Of a stretch of 32,603 bases of DNA, positions 18,591 through 26,770 are shown piece by piece. The notes under the pieces are model-generated. The model was not told the origin of the DNA. It did no database searches and saw nothing but the letters and a program-made list of their open reading frames with translations. Every line of letters begins with the position of its first letter. Positions within the stretch are counted from its first letter, which is position 1. The translations under genes were made by a program, and so were the position numbers. Location of the stretch: assembly GCA_903970385.1 (NCBI GenBank), contig CAJCIN010000144.1, positions 1 to 32,603 on the forward strand, given 5' to 3'. This stretch comes from Rhodospirillales bacterium. GTDB taxonomy: Bacteria; Vulcanimicrobiota; Vulcanimicrobiia; Vulcanimicrobiales; Vulcanimicrobiaceae.

Positions 18591-21500
18591 TCAGAACTTT
18601 CTTTGCAGCGAAAACGAGAAGCCGCTCGCGCCGTTCGCGGGCTCCGTATCGGTCACGGAATTGTTCGTCGAATTGAGCGACTGCGCGCCCTCGAACGTGT
18701 TGAAGCGATTGCTCGCGGGCTGGCTGAAGAAGGTCAGCTGCGCCGCCGTCGATTTGTTCGGGCTCGCGAGCAGACCGATGCTCTGCCGCTGCGGATAGCT
18801 GAACGAATCGGCGAACACGGCGCTCACGTTCTTGAAGATTTTCTTCTGCGCGCCGACGCTCGCGCCGCCGCCCGGCGAATAGTTGATCGCGAGGTTGCTG
18901 AGTCCGACGGCGCCGCCGAGCTGCGACGAGAACGGCTCGAGAATGTTCTGCGTCAGGAGCGAGCCGAGCTGCCCTTCTGCCGCCGCCTGAAACGGATTCT
19001 GCTGCGCCGTCTGCGAGCCCGGCGTGTTCGGAATGCCGCTCACCGCGCCGAGCGCCTGCGCGCCGACGAGGATGCCGACGATCTGTTCGCGCGAGTAGCT
19101 CGGATTCGAATCGAACGCGATGTTGAGTTGCGTGGCGGGGCCCGTCACGTGCAGCGTCACGTCGGTTTGGGGATTGTCGACCGTCGTCGTCGCGAGCGCG
19201 TCGATGTTCGGGATGACGCCCGTGCCGTCGAACGACACCGTCGTCGGATATTGAATGTTGAACGTGCGATAGAAGCTGAGCGTGCCGCCCGTCGAGTCGA
19301 GCTCGCCGAGCACCGTCGGGCTCCCGATCGTGCCGCCCACGGTCAGATCGCCTTTGGCGCCGATGTCGACCGGGCCGCCCTGCACGCGCACGTCGTTCCC
19401 GACGCCGACCGCGAGTTGCAACGACACGGGAAGCGGCGTCGCGCTCGATGCGGGTCCCGCCGCCTTCGGAAGCAGCGCCGTCGTCGGGATGCGTGCCGAC
19501 GTGACCGCGAGCGAACCGCTCACGAGCGCGTTCGAGCGCGCGGCGCGCGCGATCGTCACCGTTCCGTCGATGCGACCCTTGAACAGTGACGGCAGGTCGA
19601 ACACCGCGTTGTTCGAGACGAGCGCGAGCGACCCCGATGCCGACTGCGCGGGCGATTCCAAATCGGGCACGGAGACGTTCCCGCTCGCCGAGATCGTGCC
19701 GCCGCCGACCTTCGCGCTCGTGTCGTGCAGCGTCGCCGTGCGGCCGTTGAACGTCACCTGCGACACGAAGTCGGTGATCTTCGATTTCTCTTGCGGTCCG
19801 ACGAACGAGCCGCTCGTCACGGCGAGCGTTCCGCGCAAGCCGGGTCGTGCGAGCGACCCGACGATTCCGACCTTGCCGTCGAGCAGGCCTGCGAGCTGCG
19901 TGCCCTTCGGGAGCAGCGGCGCGAACTGCGCGAAGTCGACGCGATCCGCGGTGAGTTGGAGCGCGAGCGGCGCGCGCGGGGGTCCGATACCGGGCGGCGT
20001 CATCTCGAGCGGCGCGTATCCGTTCGCGAGCACGCGGCCTCTCTGCAAATCGACCTCGGCCGAGTTCAGCTGCGCGCGCGTGCGCGTCACCGCGATGTCG
20101 GCGCGAGCGCTCGGAACCGTGTACTTGCCGTAGCGGATCGACTCGGCATCGATCGTGTCGGCGAGCGCCGGCCGGGCGAGAGTCCCCGTGATGCGCGCCG
20201 TCGTCGACACCGAGCCCGAGACGTCGTACGCCGTGCCCGTGACCGTCTTGCCGAGCGCGCCGACGTCGGGCGTCTTCGCGACGATCGTCAACGCGAACGG
20301 CGCCTTCGGATCGAGCCCCGCGCTTCCGGATGCCGTCGTCGTCAGGTTGTCGATCGCGAGCACGGCGTTCGTGATCGTGACGCGTCCCGAAGCCGCCCGC
20401 GCGTCGAGCGTCGCCGTGCGGATCGCGACGCGCCCCGCCATGCCGTGCGTGACGTCGGCGTGCGCGGACAGGGCGATCGCGGGGTACGTGCCGCGGATCG
20501 TGGCGTTCGCGTCGGCGAAACCGGAAACGGGTGCTTGAACGTTGGCGGCGGGAAGCCACGTGTCCAGATCGACGTTCGACGCGCGGACGTCGAGCGCGAG
20601 CGCGGTGCGATGCAACGCGTCGCGGAGCGGCGCCGCGGCGGGGAGCACGATGTCGCCGTCCGCGAGAATGCGGCCGGTCGTGCCGCCGACGGCGACGTCC
20701 GTGCGAACGTCACGCCCGCGCGTCGACCAATCCGCGCGCGTCGTGCCGACGTCGAAGCGGCGGAAGCGCGTGTGTTCGAGACGGACGCGGCCGCTCGTGA
20801 CGATGCGATTCGGCTCGTTTCGGACGGACGCCGCGAGGCTGCCCGAGCCGCCGAGCGTGTCGCCCGCGTTGAAGAAGTCGTTGAAGTCCGCGAGCTCGAC
20901 GCGCGGCGCGCGCAACGACGCGGCTTGCGCGTGCTGCGAGACGTCGGCCGCGAAACCGAGCACGGTCGAACCGACGGTCACCGCTCCGTTGCGCGCCGCG
21001 ACGCCCGCGGCCCCACCCGCGAGGGCGACCGACGCGTCGCGAAAACGCAGGCCGTTGATCGAGCCTTCGGGGAGCGCGACGCTGCCGACGATGCGAGGGT
21101 CGGCGCCGCTGCCGCGCACGTCGAGGTCGGCGTCGAGCGTGCCTTCGGGATAGAGTGCGTCGGCACGCGCGATGTGCGCGAGCGTCGCGACGTCCGCTTG
21201 ACGGACGTGTGCGTCGAACGCGTAGGTCGCACGCGCTGGATTGCCGCGCAACCCGGCGACGTCGCCGTCGAGTTCGCCGACGGCGGGTCCGGCGCGGACG
21301 AGCGCGTCGTGGACGTCGAGCCGTCCCGTGTCGTACGTCAGACCCGTGCTCGCGTCCACGGGTAACGCGGCGGCGGCCGCCGCGGCGAGATGCACGCCGC
21401 TCGCGGCGACGCCGGCTTCGACGTGGGGCGAAGTCGCGGTACCGCTGATGGCCGCGACCGCGGAGACGTCGCCGGCGCGCACCGGCAAGCCGGCGGCGCG

Positions 21501-23636
21501 GAGCGACGCGAGATCGATTCCGCTCGCGGAGACGTCGAGCGTTCCGCCGTTGCCGAAACTGCCGTCCGCAACCACGTCGTGACCGTCGATCGTCGCGCGG
21601 GCGCCGTACACGTCGACCGTCCTGCCGCGAACGCGCGCCGTCGCTTCGAGCCCGTCGAGCGCGATGCCGGCGACGGTCGCATCGTGGAACCGCGCGTCGT
21701 GGATCTGGGCGAGGATGTCGTCCGTGCCGCTCGCGACGACGGAGACCGGGATGTCGACGTCTCCCGTCGCGACGATGCGGGCGCCGGCGGCGCGAGCGAT
21801 CGGCGCGAGCGCACCGCGATAGCGCGCGTCGAGCGCCACGTGCGTGCCGTCGACGACCGCCGCGCGTGCCGTCACGTCGTCGATCGGATAGCCGAGCGCG
21901 CGAATGCCGTACGCATGCGCGTTCCCGCCGAGTGCGAAGCGTTTGCCGGCAAACGTTCCCGCCACGTCGCCGTCGAACGTGCCGGAGATCGCGGGCACCG
22001 CGGCCAGGTCGATGCCGGGTAACGCGGGCTGACGGCCGCCGGTATCGAACGCGAAGCGCCGCGCGGAGACGAACGCTCCGCCGGACGACGCCCTCGCGCC
22101 GTCGAGCGCGACGCGAGCGTACAGCTGCCGTGCGCCGGGCCCGTCGAGCACGAAGGGTCCGATCGTTCCCGTACCGTCCGCCGCGACCGAAAAGACGCCG
22201 GAGAGGCGATCGCGCGGAGACGCGCCGTCGACCACGCCCGACGCGGCGAGTTGCGAATCGACGCCGGCGAGCACCGCGTTCGCATGCAACGGCATCGCGC
22301 CGAGCAGCGACGCCGCATACGGAAAACGCTGCATCGGCGCCTCGACGTTCGCGACGATGTCGACCGACGTATGCTTGTCGTGCACGTTCAAGTTGCCGCG
22401 CGCGCTCACGTCCGCACCGTCGTACGCGAGCGCCGTGCGCAGGATCGACGTATCGGGCCCGTGCAGCACGACGAGACCCTTCGGTCCATCGATCGGAATG
22501 CGCTGATACATGACGCGCGGCGAGGCGAAACTCGCGAGCGTCGTCGGCTCCGTCGCGTCGCCTTCGACGAACAGCGCGAACCGGATCGGCCCGGACACCG
22601 GAAGCTTCTTCGCCGCGTCGTTCAACGTGAGCAGGTTTCGCAGGTCGCCGTTCCCGACGATGCCGAGTCGCAGAACCGGCTTTTGCAGATCGTAGATGGC
22701 GCCCGCGATGCGCACGGGGATGCCCGCGATCGAACCGTCGACCTTCGGAATCGCGAGCCCGTCGTCGTAGACACGCAGCGATCCGCGACCGTCGCGCAGG
22801 GGCTTCGCGATGCCGTTGAGGTAAGGCTGGAAGTGATCGAGGTTCGCCGTCACCGATACGTGACGTTGCATCGCACCGGCACGATCCGGCAGACCGTAGA
22901 TGCGCGCGTCGATGTCGTTCAGGACGCCGTCCGCGACGTGCAGCGACGTCGAGTTCAGCGCGTAATCGATCAGCGGCGCGAGCGCGAGCGTCTTCGCGCT
23001 CACGCGCGTGAACTCGTAGCCGCGTTTCTCATCGAGCGTCCCGCGAACGGCGATCGGAAACGTGCCGCCCTCCTCGGTGATCGCGAGATCGACGCTCACG
23101 TGCGACAGACGCTTCGGATCGACGTTCGCATCGGCTTGCAGGTTGCCGATCGCGAGTTTCCGGCTGTGGGCGAAGATGCGCGTCTCGTCGATGACGCCGA
23201 CGGACCCGTCTTCGATGACGAGGTGGATCTTCGGGATGGACGGCGGCGCGCTCTGCTGCGTGTTGTTCGAGGACGGCAGGTTGAAGTTGTAGGTTCCGTC
23301 CTTGTGATGGACGATCGTGATCTTCGGGCGGTCGATCTCGATCGCCGAGATGCCGTAGAGGTACGGACCGCCGAAGACGTCGTGGAGCGAATACGCGACG
23401 TCGATGCGTTCTGCCGTGAACAGCGGTTCGCGGCCGGTGGCGCTCACGTCGGGCCGCGTGATCGTGAGGTGGCCGCCGCGGTTCGTCAGGTCGCCGTACG
23501 TCACGACGTAGCCGGCGAGCCGGCCGCCGAGCGAGATGCCCGTTCGTGCGAGCGGCCCGAGGAAGAGAATAACGCCGAGAACGATGAGAACGAGAACTCC
23601 GGCCCCGATGAGGACGGCGCGGCGCCGACCCTTCAA
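18591..23636 (-). CDS. tamB: TamB-like translocation and assembly module protein (DUF490)
   Basis: A 1681-residue AsmA-like bridge protein. One N-terminal membrane helix (about 8-30, VLIGAGVLVLIVLGVILFL) anchors it in the inner membrane. The long middle part consists of repeated beta-strand segments typical of the groove-shaped periplasmic domain, and the TamB domain occupies roughly the last 230 residues (SGGTLSFYRTFNIQYPTTVS; DSNPSYSREQIVGILVG near 1510). It ends in Lys-Phe with an aromatic residue last, as expected for outer-membrane contact. TamB-type proteins move phospholipids across the periplasm and help insert outer-membrane proteins. The start is TTG 23636 with GGTGG just upstream; no ATG or GTG is available before the membrane helix. 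No TamA/BamA-like gene is adjacent in the window. Confidence 0.9.
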   Translation of the reverse strand: MKGRRRAVLIGAGVLVLIVLGVILFLGPLARTGISLGGRLAGYVVTYGDLTNRGGHLTITRPDVSATGREPLFTAERIDVAYSLHDVFGGPYLYGISAIEIDRPKITIVHHKDGTYNFNLPSSNNTQQSAPPSIPKIHLVIEDGSVGVIDETRIFAHSRKLAIGNLQADANVDPKRLSHVSVDLAITEEGGTFPIAVRGTLDEKRGYEFTRVSAKTLALAPLIDYALNSTSLHVADGVLNDIDARIYGLPDRAGAMQRHVSVTANLDHFQPYLNGIAKPLRDGRGSLRVYDDGLAIPKVDGSIAGIPVRIAGAIYDLQKPVLRLGIVGNGDLRNLLTLNDAAKKLPVSGPIRFALFVEGDATEPTTLASFASPRVMYQRIPIDGPKGLVVLHGPDTSILRTALAYDGADVSARGNLNVHDKHTSVDIVANVEAPMQRFPYAASLLGAMPLHANAVLAGVDSQLAASGVVDGASPRDRLSGVFSVAADGTGTIGPFVLDGPGARQLYARVALDGARASSGGAFVSARRFAFDTGGRQPALPGIDLAAVPAISGTFDGDVAGTFAGKRFALGGNAHAYGIRALGYPIDDVTARAAVVDGTHVALDARYRGALAPIARAAGARIVATGDVDIPVSVVASGTDDILAQIHDARFHDATVAGIALDGLEATARVRGRTVDVYGARATIDGHDVVADGSFGNGGTLDVSASGIDLASLRAAGLPVRAGDVSAVAAISGTATSPHVEAGVAASGVHLAAAAAAALPVDASTGLTYDTGRLDVHDALVRAGPAVGELDGDVAGLRGNPARATYAFDAHVRQADVATLAHIARADALYPEGTLDADLDVRGSGADPRIVGSVALPEGSINGLRFRDASVALAGGAAGVAARNGAVTVGSTVLGFAADVSQHAQAASLRAPRVELADFNDFFNAGDTLGGSGSLAASVRNEPNRIVTSGRVRLEHTRFRRFDVGTTRADWSTRGRDVRTDVAVGGTTGRILADGDIVLPAAAPLRDALHRTALALDVRASNVDLDTWLPAANVQAPVSGFADANATIRGTYPAIALSAHADVTHGMAGRVAIRTATLDARAASGRVTITNAVLAIDNLTTTASGSAGLDPKAPFALTIVAKTPDVGALGKTVTGTAYDVSGSVSTTARITGTLARPALADTIDAESIRYGKYTVPSARADIAVTRTRAQLNSAEVDLQRGRVLANGYAPLEMTPPGIGPPRAPLALQLTADRVDFAQFAPLLPKGTQLAGLLDGKVGIVGSLARPGLRGTLAVTSGSFVGPQEKSKITDFVSQVTFNGRTATLHDTSAKVGGGTISASGNVSVPDLESPAQSASGSLALVSNNAVFDLPSLFKGRIDGTVTIARAARSNALVSGSLAVTSARIPTTALLPKAAGPASSATPLPVSLQLAVGVGNDVRVQGGPVDIGAKGDLTVGGTIGSPTVLGELDSTGGTLSFYRTFNIQYPTTVSFDGTGVIPNIDALATTTVDNPQTDVTLHVTGPATQLNIAFDSNPSYSREQIVGILVGAQALGAVSGIPNTPGSQTAQQNPFQAAAEGQLGSLLTQNILEPFSSQLGGAVGLSNLAINYSPGGGASVGAQKKIFKNVSAVFADSFSYPQRQSIGLLASPNKSTAAQLTFFSQPASNRFNTFEGAQSLNSTNNSVTDTEPANGASGFSFSLQRKF

Positions 23637-23942
23637 AGGACCACCGGCATCGTAGCGAGACCGCTGTGCATCGGTTGTGCCATACCCCGTGGCCTCTACG
23701 GTTAAGCGAACGCCTCGAACGCCTCGAACGCGTCGTACGCTCGCGGGCAGGCCGCCTCGAACGACGCTACGAAGCTTGGAAGTTCGACGACGGGAATCGT
23801 GTCCGCCGTCACACTGCGGCGAACGGTCGCTACGATATCGAAGCGACGAAGTCGATGGTGGTCGTTCGTCGGACGCGCTAGGAGTTCAGGTGCCGGGGCG
23901 CACGTGGGGCATGCCGCCCCGACGCGACCAAGCTCGGTCAAT
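23637..23942. other. Divergent intergenic region between tamB and gmk
   Basis: This 306-base gap is the longest stretch without a gene I can support, and it probably carries the promoters of both divergent blocks. It contains 9-base repeats near the tamB side and an AT-richer stretch TACGATAT (23829-23836) that could be a -10 element for gmk, without a convincing -35. A short hairpin-capable GGGGC...GCCCC lies at 23907-23921. Small open frames on both strands encode nothing recognisable. No RNA gene or riboswitch was recognised. Confidence 0.55.
23712..23762 (+). repeat. Three copies of GCCTCGAAC
   Basis: GCCTCGAAC occurs twice in tandem at 23712-23729 and again at 23754-23762. The 25-base spacing from the start of the last tandem copy's end could suit a regulator binding site, but in such CG-rich sequence chance occurrence is plausible. 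Confidence 0.4.
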
Positions 23943-24653
23943 ATGCAAGAGAAGATCGTCAAAGGCGCAGGGAGTCCGGCGCCGGGGGCCATCGGGGAGC
24001 ACGCCGCCCCGATTTCGATAAAGCCGGGCCCGGGTTTACTGTTCGTGGTGTCGGGCCCGTCCGGGGCCGGCAAGGATACCGTGGTCGACGCGCTCCGGAC
24101 GCGGATGCCGCGGTTGCGCTACTCCGTCTCGGCGACGACGCGGGCGCCGCGCGACGGGGAGCGTGAAGGCGAAGCGTATTTCTTTTTCGACCGCGAACTG
24201 TTCGAACGGAAACTCTCCGAAGGCGCATTCCTCGAAACCAATTCCTACAACGACCACCTCTACGGTACGCCGCGTTCGTTCGTCGAGGGCACCCTCGCGG
24301 ACGGCTACGACGTGATCATGAAGCCCGAAGTGCACGGGGCGCTCGCGGTCAAAGCCGCCTTCCCGCTCGCCGTGCTGATCTTCTTGCTCCCGGACAAATT
24401 CTCCAACCTCCGTTTGCGCCTCGCGGCCCGACGCACGGAATCGAACGACGACATGGCCGCCCGCCTCGCGATCGCCCACCAAGAATTGCAGCAGATCCGG
24501 AACTTCGACTACGTCATCATCAACGAACAGGCCCCGCCGGAACGACAGAAGTCGCTGCCGGCGGTCGACGATCTGGAAGCGATCGTGCGGGCCGAGCGCT
24601 TCCGAATCCATCACTACAACGACGCCATTTTCAGAAACGTGGAAAACGCATGA
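23943..24653 (+). CDS. gmk: Guanylate kinase
   Basis: A 236-residue guanylate kinase converting GMP and ATP to GDP and ADP, an essential nucleotide step. The P-loop is GPSGAGKDTV (38-47; usually GxGKGTV). The GMP-binding region shows YSVSATTRAPRDGE (Arg67, Arg70), Tyr79, Glu98 and LYGTPR (Tyr107). The lid is AARRTES. Instead of the usual 'EIDVQGA' it has KPEVHGA (127-133), so the family's GMP-binding Asp is Glu129 and two neighbours also differ. A tail of about 30 residues precedes the kinase core; it is rich in Gly, Ala and Pro, and no later start codon would spare the first beta strand, so ATG 23943 is the best choice. The stop overlaps the rpoZ start as ATGA. Confidence 0.9.
   Translation: MQEKIVKGAGSPAPGAIGEHAAPISIKPGPGLLFVVSGPSGAGKDTVVDALRTRMPRLRYSVSATTRAPRDGEREGEAYFFFDRELFERKLSEGAFLETNSYNDHLYGTPRSFVEGTLADGYDVIMKPEVHGALAVKAAFPLAVLIFLLPDKFSNLRLRLAARRTESNDDMAARLAIAHQELQQIRNFDYVIINEQAPPERQKSLPAVDDLEAIVRAERFRIHHYNDAIFRNVENA
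23991..24013 (+). other. 7-bp inverted repeat inside the gmk 5' coding region
   Basis: ATCGGGG and CCCCGAT form a perfect seven-base-pair stem around a nine-base loop. It lies 48 bases into gmk, in the part encoding the non-conserved N-terminal tail. No T-run follows, so it is not a classic terminator; it might affect early translation or be chance. Confidence 0.4.
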
Positions 24654-24868
24654 GCGAATCCGTATTCGGAGATCTCGACGGGCTTCTCGAGCACGTCGAC
24701 TCCAAGTTCACCCTCGTCAACGTCGTCACGAAGCGCGCGAAGCAGCTCAACAACGGCGCGCCGCCGCTCACCGAGAATTCGAACCCGAACAAGCCCGTCT
24801 CCACCGCGTTCAACGAAGTCTCGCACGGCAAGATTCCGTACCATCGCGTCAAGGAAGGCATCAAGTAA
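24650..24868 (+). CDS. rpoZ: DNA-directed RNA polymerase omega subunit
   Basis: A 72-residue omega subunit, which chaperones the beta-prime subunit into RNA polymerase. The diagnostic segment is SKFTLVNVVTKRAKQLNNG (18-36), followed by a short tail with NPNKPVSTAFNEVSHGKIPY, the region that in omega precedes the last helix. The length is typical of short omegas in non-proteobacterial phyla. Its ATG overlaps the gmk stop as ATGA. The gmk-rpoZ pairing is among the most conserved two-gene neighbourhoods in bacteria and supports both calls. Confidence 0.93.
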   Translation: MSESVFGDLDGLLEHVDSKFTLVNVVTKRAKQLNNGAPPLTENSNPNKPVSTAFNEVSHGKIPYHRVKEGIK

Positions 24869-24874
24869 CGTTCG

Positions 24875-25612
24875 ATGTGCGGGATCGTCGGTTACGTCGG
24901 AGAGCGCGATAGCGTTCCGGTCATCCTCGATGCGCTCCGGCGCCTCGAGTATCGCGGGTACGACAGCGCCGGCGTCGCGGTCATCGATGCGAGCGGGTCG
25001 CTCGTCGGGTCGAAAGCGGAAGGCAAGCTCGGGCGTCTCGCCGAGCGTCTGACGACGGAGCCCCTGCACGGGAAGACGGGCGTCGGCCACACGCGCTGGG
25101 CGACGCACGGCCGTCCGTCGGACGTCAACGCCCATCCGCACATGGACTGCTCGGCGAAGATCGCGGTGATTCACAACGGCATCATCGAGAACTATGCGCG
25201 CCTGCGCGAGCGCCTGATCGCGTCCGGCCACACGTTTCGCAGCGAGACCGATACCGAAGTCATCGCGCATCTCGTCGAGGAGAACGACGAGGGCGACCTC
25301 GTCGCCGCCGTCCGCAAGACGCTGCGCGAGGTGCGCGGCGCGTTCGCGCTCGGCGTGATCTCCCAGGATGCGCCGGACCAGCTCGTGTTCGCCCGGAGCG
25401 GGGCGAGCCCGCTCGTCGTCGGCATCGGCGAGGGCGAGATGTTCGTCGCGTCGGACACGCCCGCGATCCTGCAGTACACGCGCAAGCAGATCATCTTGCG
25501 CGAAGGCGAGATGGCCGTCGTGGAACGGGACGGCTACGCGCTCACGGACTTCGACGGCGTGCCGATCGAGCGCGAGGTCACGCAGGTGATGTGGGACGCG
25601 AGCTCCGCCTAG
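24875..25612 (+). CDS. glmS: GlmS, glutaminase half, ended by an in-frame amber codon
   Basis: This is the N-terminal 245 residues of glutamine-fructose-6-phosphate aminotransferase, which makes glucosamine-6-phosphate for peptidoglycan and lipopolysaccharide. The class II glutaminase domain is complete: the nucleophile is Cys2 (Cys1 after Met removal) in MCGIVGYVGE, with RLEYRGYDSAG, GHTRWATHG, HNGIIENY and TDTEVIAHL. The frame is stopped by TAG at 25610-25612 (codon 246) in the linker just before the isomerase half. The surrounding translation, WDASSA-stop-KDGFKHFMLKEM, matches the family's '...AEKGGYKHFMLKEI', so the stop sits where Glu is expected and differs from GAG by one base. The gene starts 6 bases after rpoZ. 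It is probably one gene with 25634-26710, disrupted by a mutation or a sequence error. Confidence 0.88.
   Translation: MCGIVGYVGERDSVPVILDALRRLEYRGYDSAGVAVIDASGSLVGSKAEGKLGRLAERLTTEPLHGKTGVGHTRWATHGRPSDVNAHPHMDCSAKIAVIHNGIIENYARLRERLIASGHTFRSETDTEVIAHLVEENDEGDLVAAVRKTLREVRGAFALGVISQDAPDQLVFARSGASPLVVGIGEGEMFVASDTPAILQYTRKQIILREGEMAVVERDGYALTDFDGVPIEREVTQVMWDASSA
25610..25612 (+). other. Premature in-frame TAG in glmS
   Basis: Single amber codon in an otherwise intact 611-codon glmS frame, at the position of a conserved glutamate (GAG to TAG). TAG is used as an ordinary terminator by several other genes in this window (macroglobulin, recQ, hydrolase, mlaE, mlaD), so general recoding of TAG is unlikely. 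Confidence 0.9.
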
Positions 25613-25633
25613 AAGGACGGCTTCAAGCACTTC

Positions 25634-26710
25634 ATGCTCAAGGAGATGTTCGTCCAGCCGAGCGTCGTCAAGGAAACGCTCGCGGGCCGCATCGACGAGG
25701 TCGGCGACTCGCAGCTCGCGGCCGAGCTCAAGATCGACGAAGCGCTCCTGCGCGCGATGACGAAGATTTCGATCACGGGCTGCGGCACCGCGTTCCACGC
25801 GGGCATGGTCGGTATGTATTTGCTGCGCGCGCTCTGCAAGCTGCCGGTCGAAATGGAGCTCGCGAGCGAGTTCCGCTACGGCGATCGCGCGCTCGACCCG
25901 CGGACGCTCACGATCGCGATGTCGCAGTCCGGCGAGACGGCGGATACGATCGAGGCCGTAAAGATCGCGAAGGCCGCGGGCGCGCCCGTGCTCGGCATCT
26001 GCAACGTGCTCGGCTCGCACCTCACGCGGCTCGCCGACGGCGTGCTGTACACGCGCGGCGGTCCCGAGATCGGCGTCGCCGCAACGAAGACGTACGTGTC
26101 GCAGACGATCGCGATGGTGTTGCTCTCGCTCTACCTCGCGCGCATCCGTCGCAGCGAGCCGATCGAGCATCTGCGCGAGATCGCGGAGAACACGAAGACG
26201 CTGCCCGCGGCGATCGACCTCTGCCTCAACGCATCCGACGACGTGCGCCGTGCCGCACGCACGCTGCGCTCGGCGCGTAGCGTGCTCTTCATCGGACGCT
26301 ACGTGAATTTTCCGACCGCGCTCGAGGGCGCGCTCAAACTCAAGGAGATCTCGTACATCCACGCCGAGGGCTTCGCGGCGGGCGAAATGAAGCACGGCCC
26401 GATCGCGCTGCTCGATGCGAAGGTTCCGGTCGTCGCGATCGTCACCGACGGCCGCGTGCGGGAGAAGATGCTCTCGAATCTCGCGGAGGCCAAGGCGCGC
26501 GAAGCGATCACCGTCGTGATCGCGAACCATGGCGACCACGAAGCCGAGGCGCTCGCCGACCACATCTTTTGGGTGCCGAAGGTCGACGAGTTGCTCTCGC
26601 CGATCGTCAACATCGTGCCGCTGCAGTTGCTCGCGTACCACATCGCCGACATCGACGGCAAGGACGTCGATCAGCCGCGTAACCTCGCGAAGACGGTTAC
26701 GGTCGAATAA
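25634..26710 (+). CDS. glmS: GlmS, isomerase (double SIS) half, downstream of the amber codon
   Basis: This frame continues glmS without a shift after the TAG at 25610. It carries both SIS sugar-isomerase domains that convert fructose-6-phosphate and ammonia to glucosamine-6-phosphate: ITGCGTAFHAGMVGMYLL, MSQSGETADTIEAVK, RGGPEIGVAATKTYVSQT, ALEGALKLKEISYIHAEGF with EMKHGPIAL, and the conserved C-terminus PRNLAKTVTVE whose last residues reach into the active site. All parts are intact, so selection has acted on the whole protein until very recently or still does. The first possible independent start is ATG 25634 (MLKEMF), without a well-spaced Shine-Dalgarno sequence. The 358-residue length is from that codon. 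If read as one gene, total length is that of normal GlmS. Confidence 0.85.
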   Translation: MLKEMFVQPSVVKETLAGRIDEVGDSQLAAELKIDEALLRAMTKISITGCGTAFHAGMVGMYLLRALCKLPVEMELASEFRYGDRALDPRTLTIAMSQSGETADTIEAVKIAKAAGAPVLGICNVLGSHLTRLADGVLYTRGGPEIGVAATKTYVSQTIAMVLLSLYLARIRRSEPIEHLREIAENTKTLPAAIDLCLNASDDVRRAARTLRSARSVLFIGRYVNFPTALEGALKLKEISYIHAEGFAAGEMKHGPIALLDAKVPVVAIVTDGRVREKMLSNLAEAKAREAITVVIANHGDHEAEALADHIFWVPKVDELLSPIVNIVPLQLLAYHIADIDGKDVDQPRNLAKTVTVE

Positions 26711-26770
26711 TCCCCGCGCCCGCGCCCGCTCTGACGGGATTTCGCCGGACGCGCGACATACGAAGAATCG

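Noticed and set aside
23702-24073. A 123-codon - strand frame covering the tamB-gmk gap, ending FEAFEAFA
   Set aside because: Half of it is antisense to gmk, the tail merely translates the 9-base repeats, and no ribosome-binding site or family match is seen.
25610-25612. General reassignment of TAG as a sense codon (for example pyrrolysine)
   Set aside because: TAG cleanly ends the macroglobulin, recQ, the - strand hydrolase, mlaE and mlaD at family-typical positions, and no suppressor machinery is visible in the window.
24614-26641. A 675-codon open frame antisense to rpoZ and glmS
   Set aside because: It contains only low-complexity Arg/Asp/Val sequence complementary to clearly conserved genes, with no recognisable domain.
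26711-26770. A terminator between glmS and rph
   Set aside because: The 60 bases are C-rich but show no clear stem with a following T-run.
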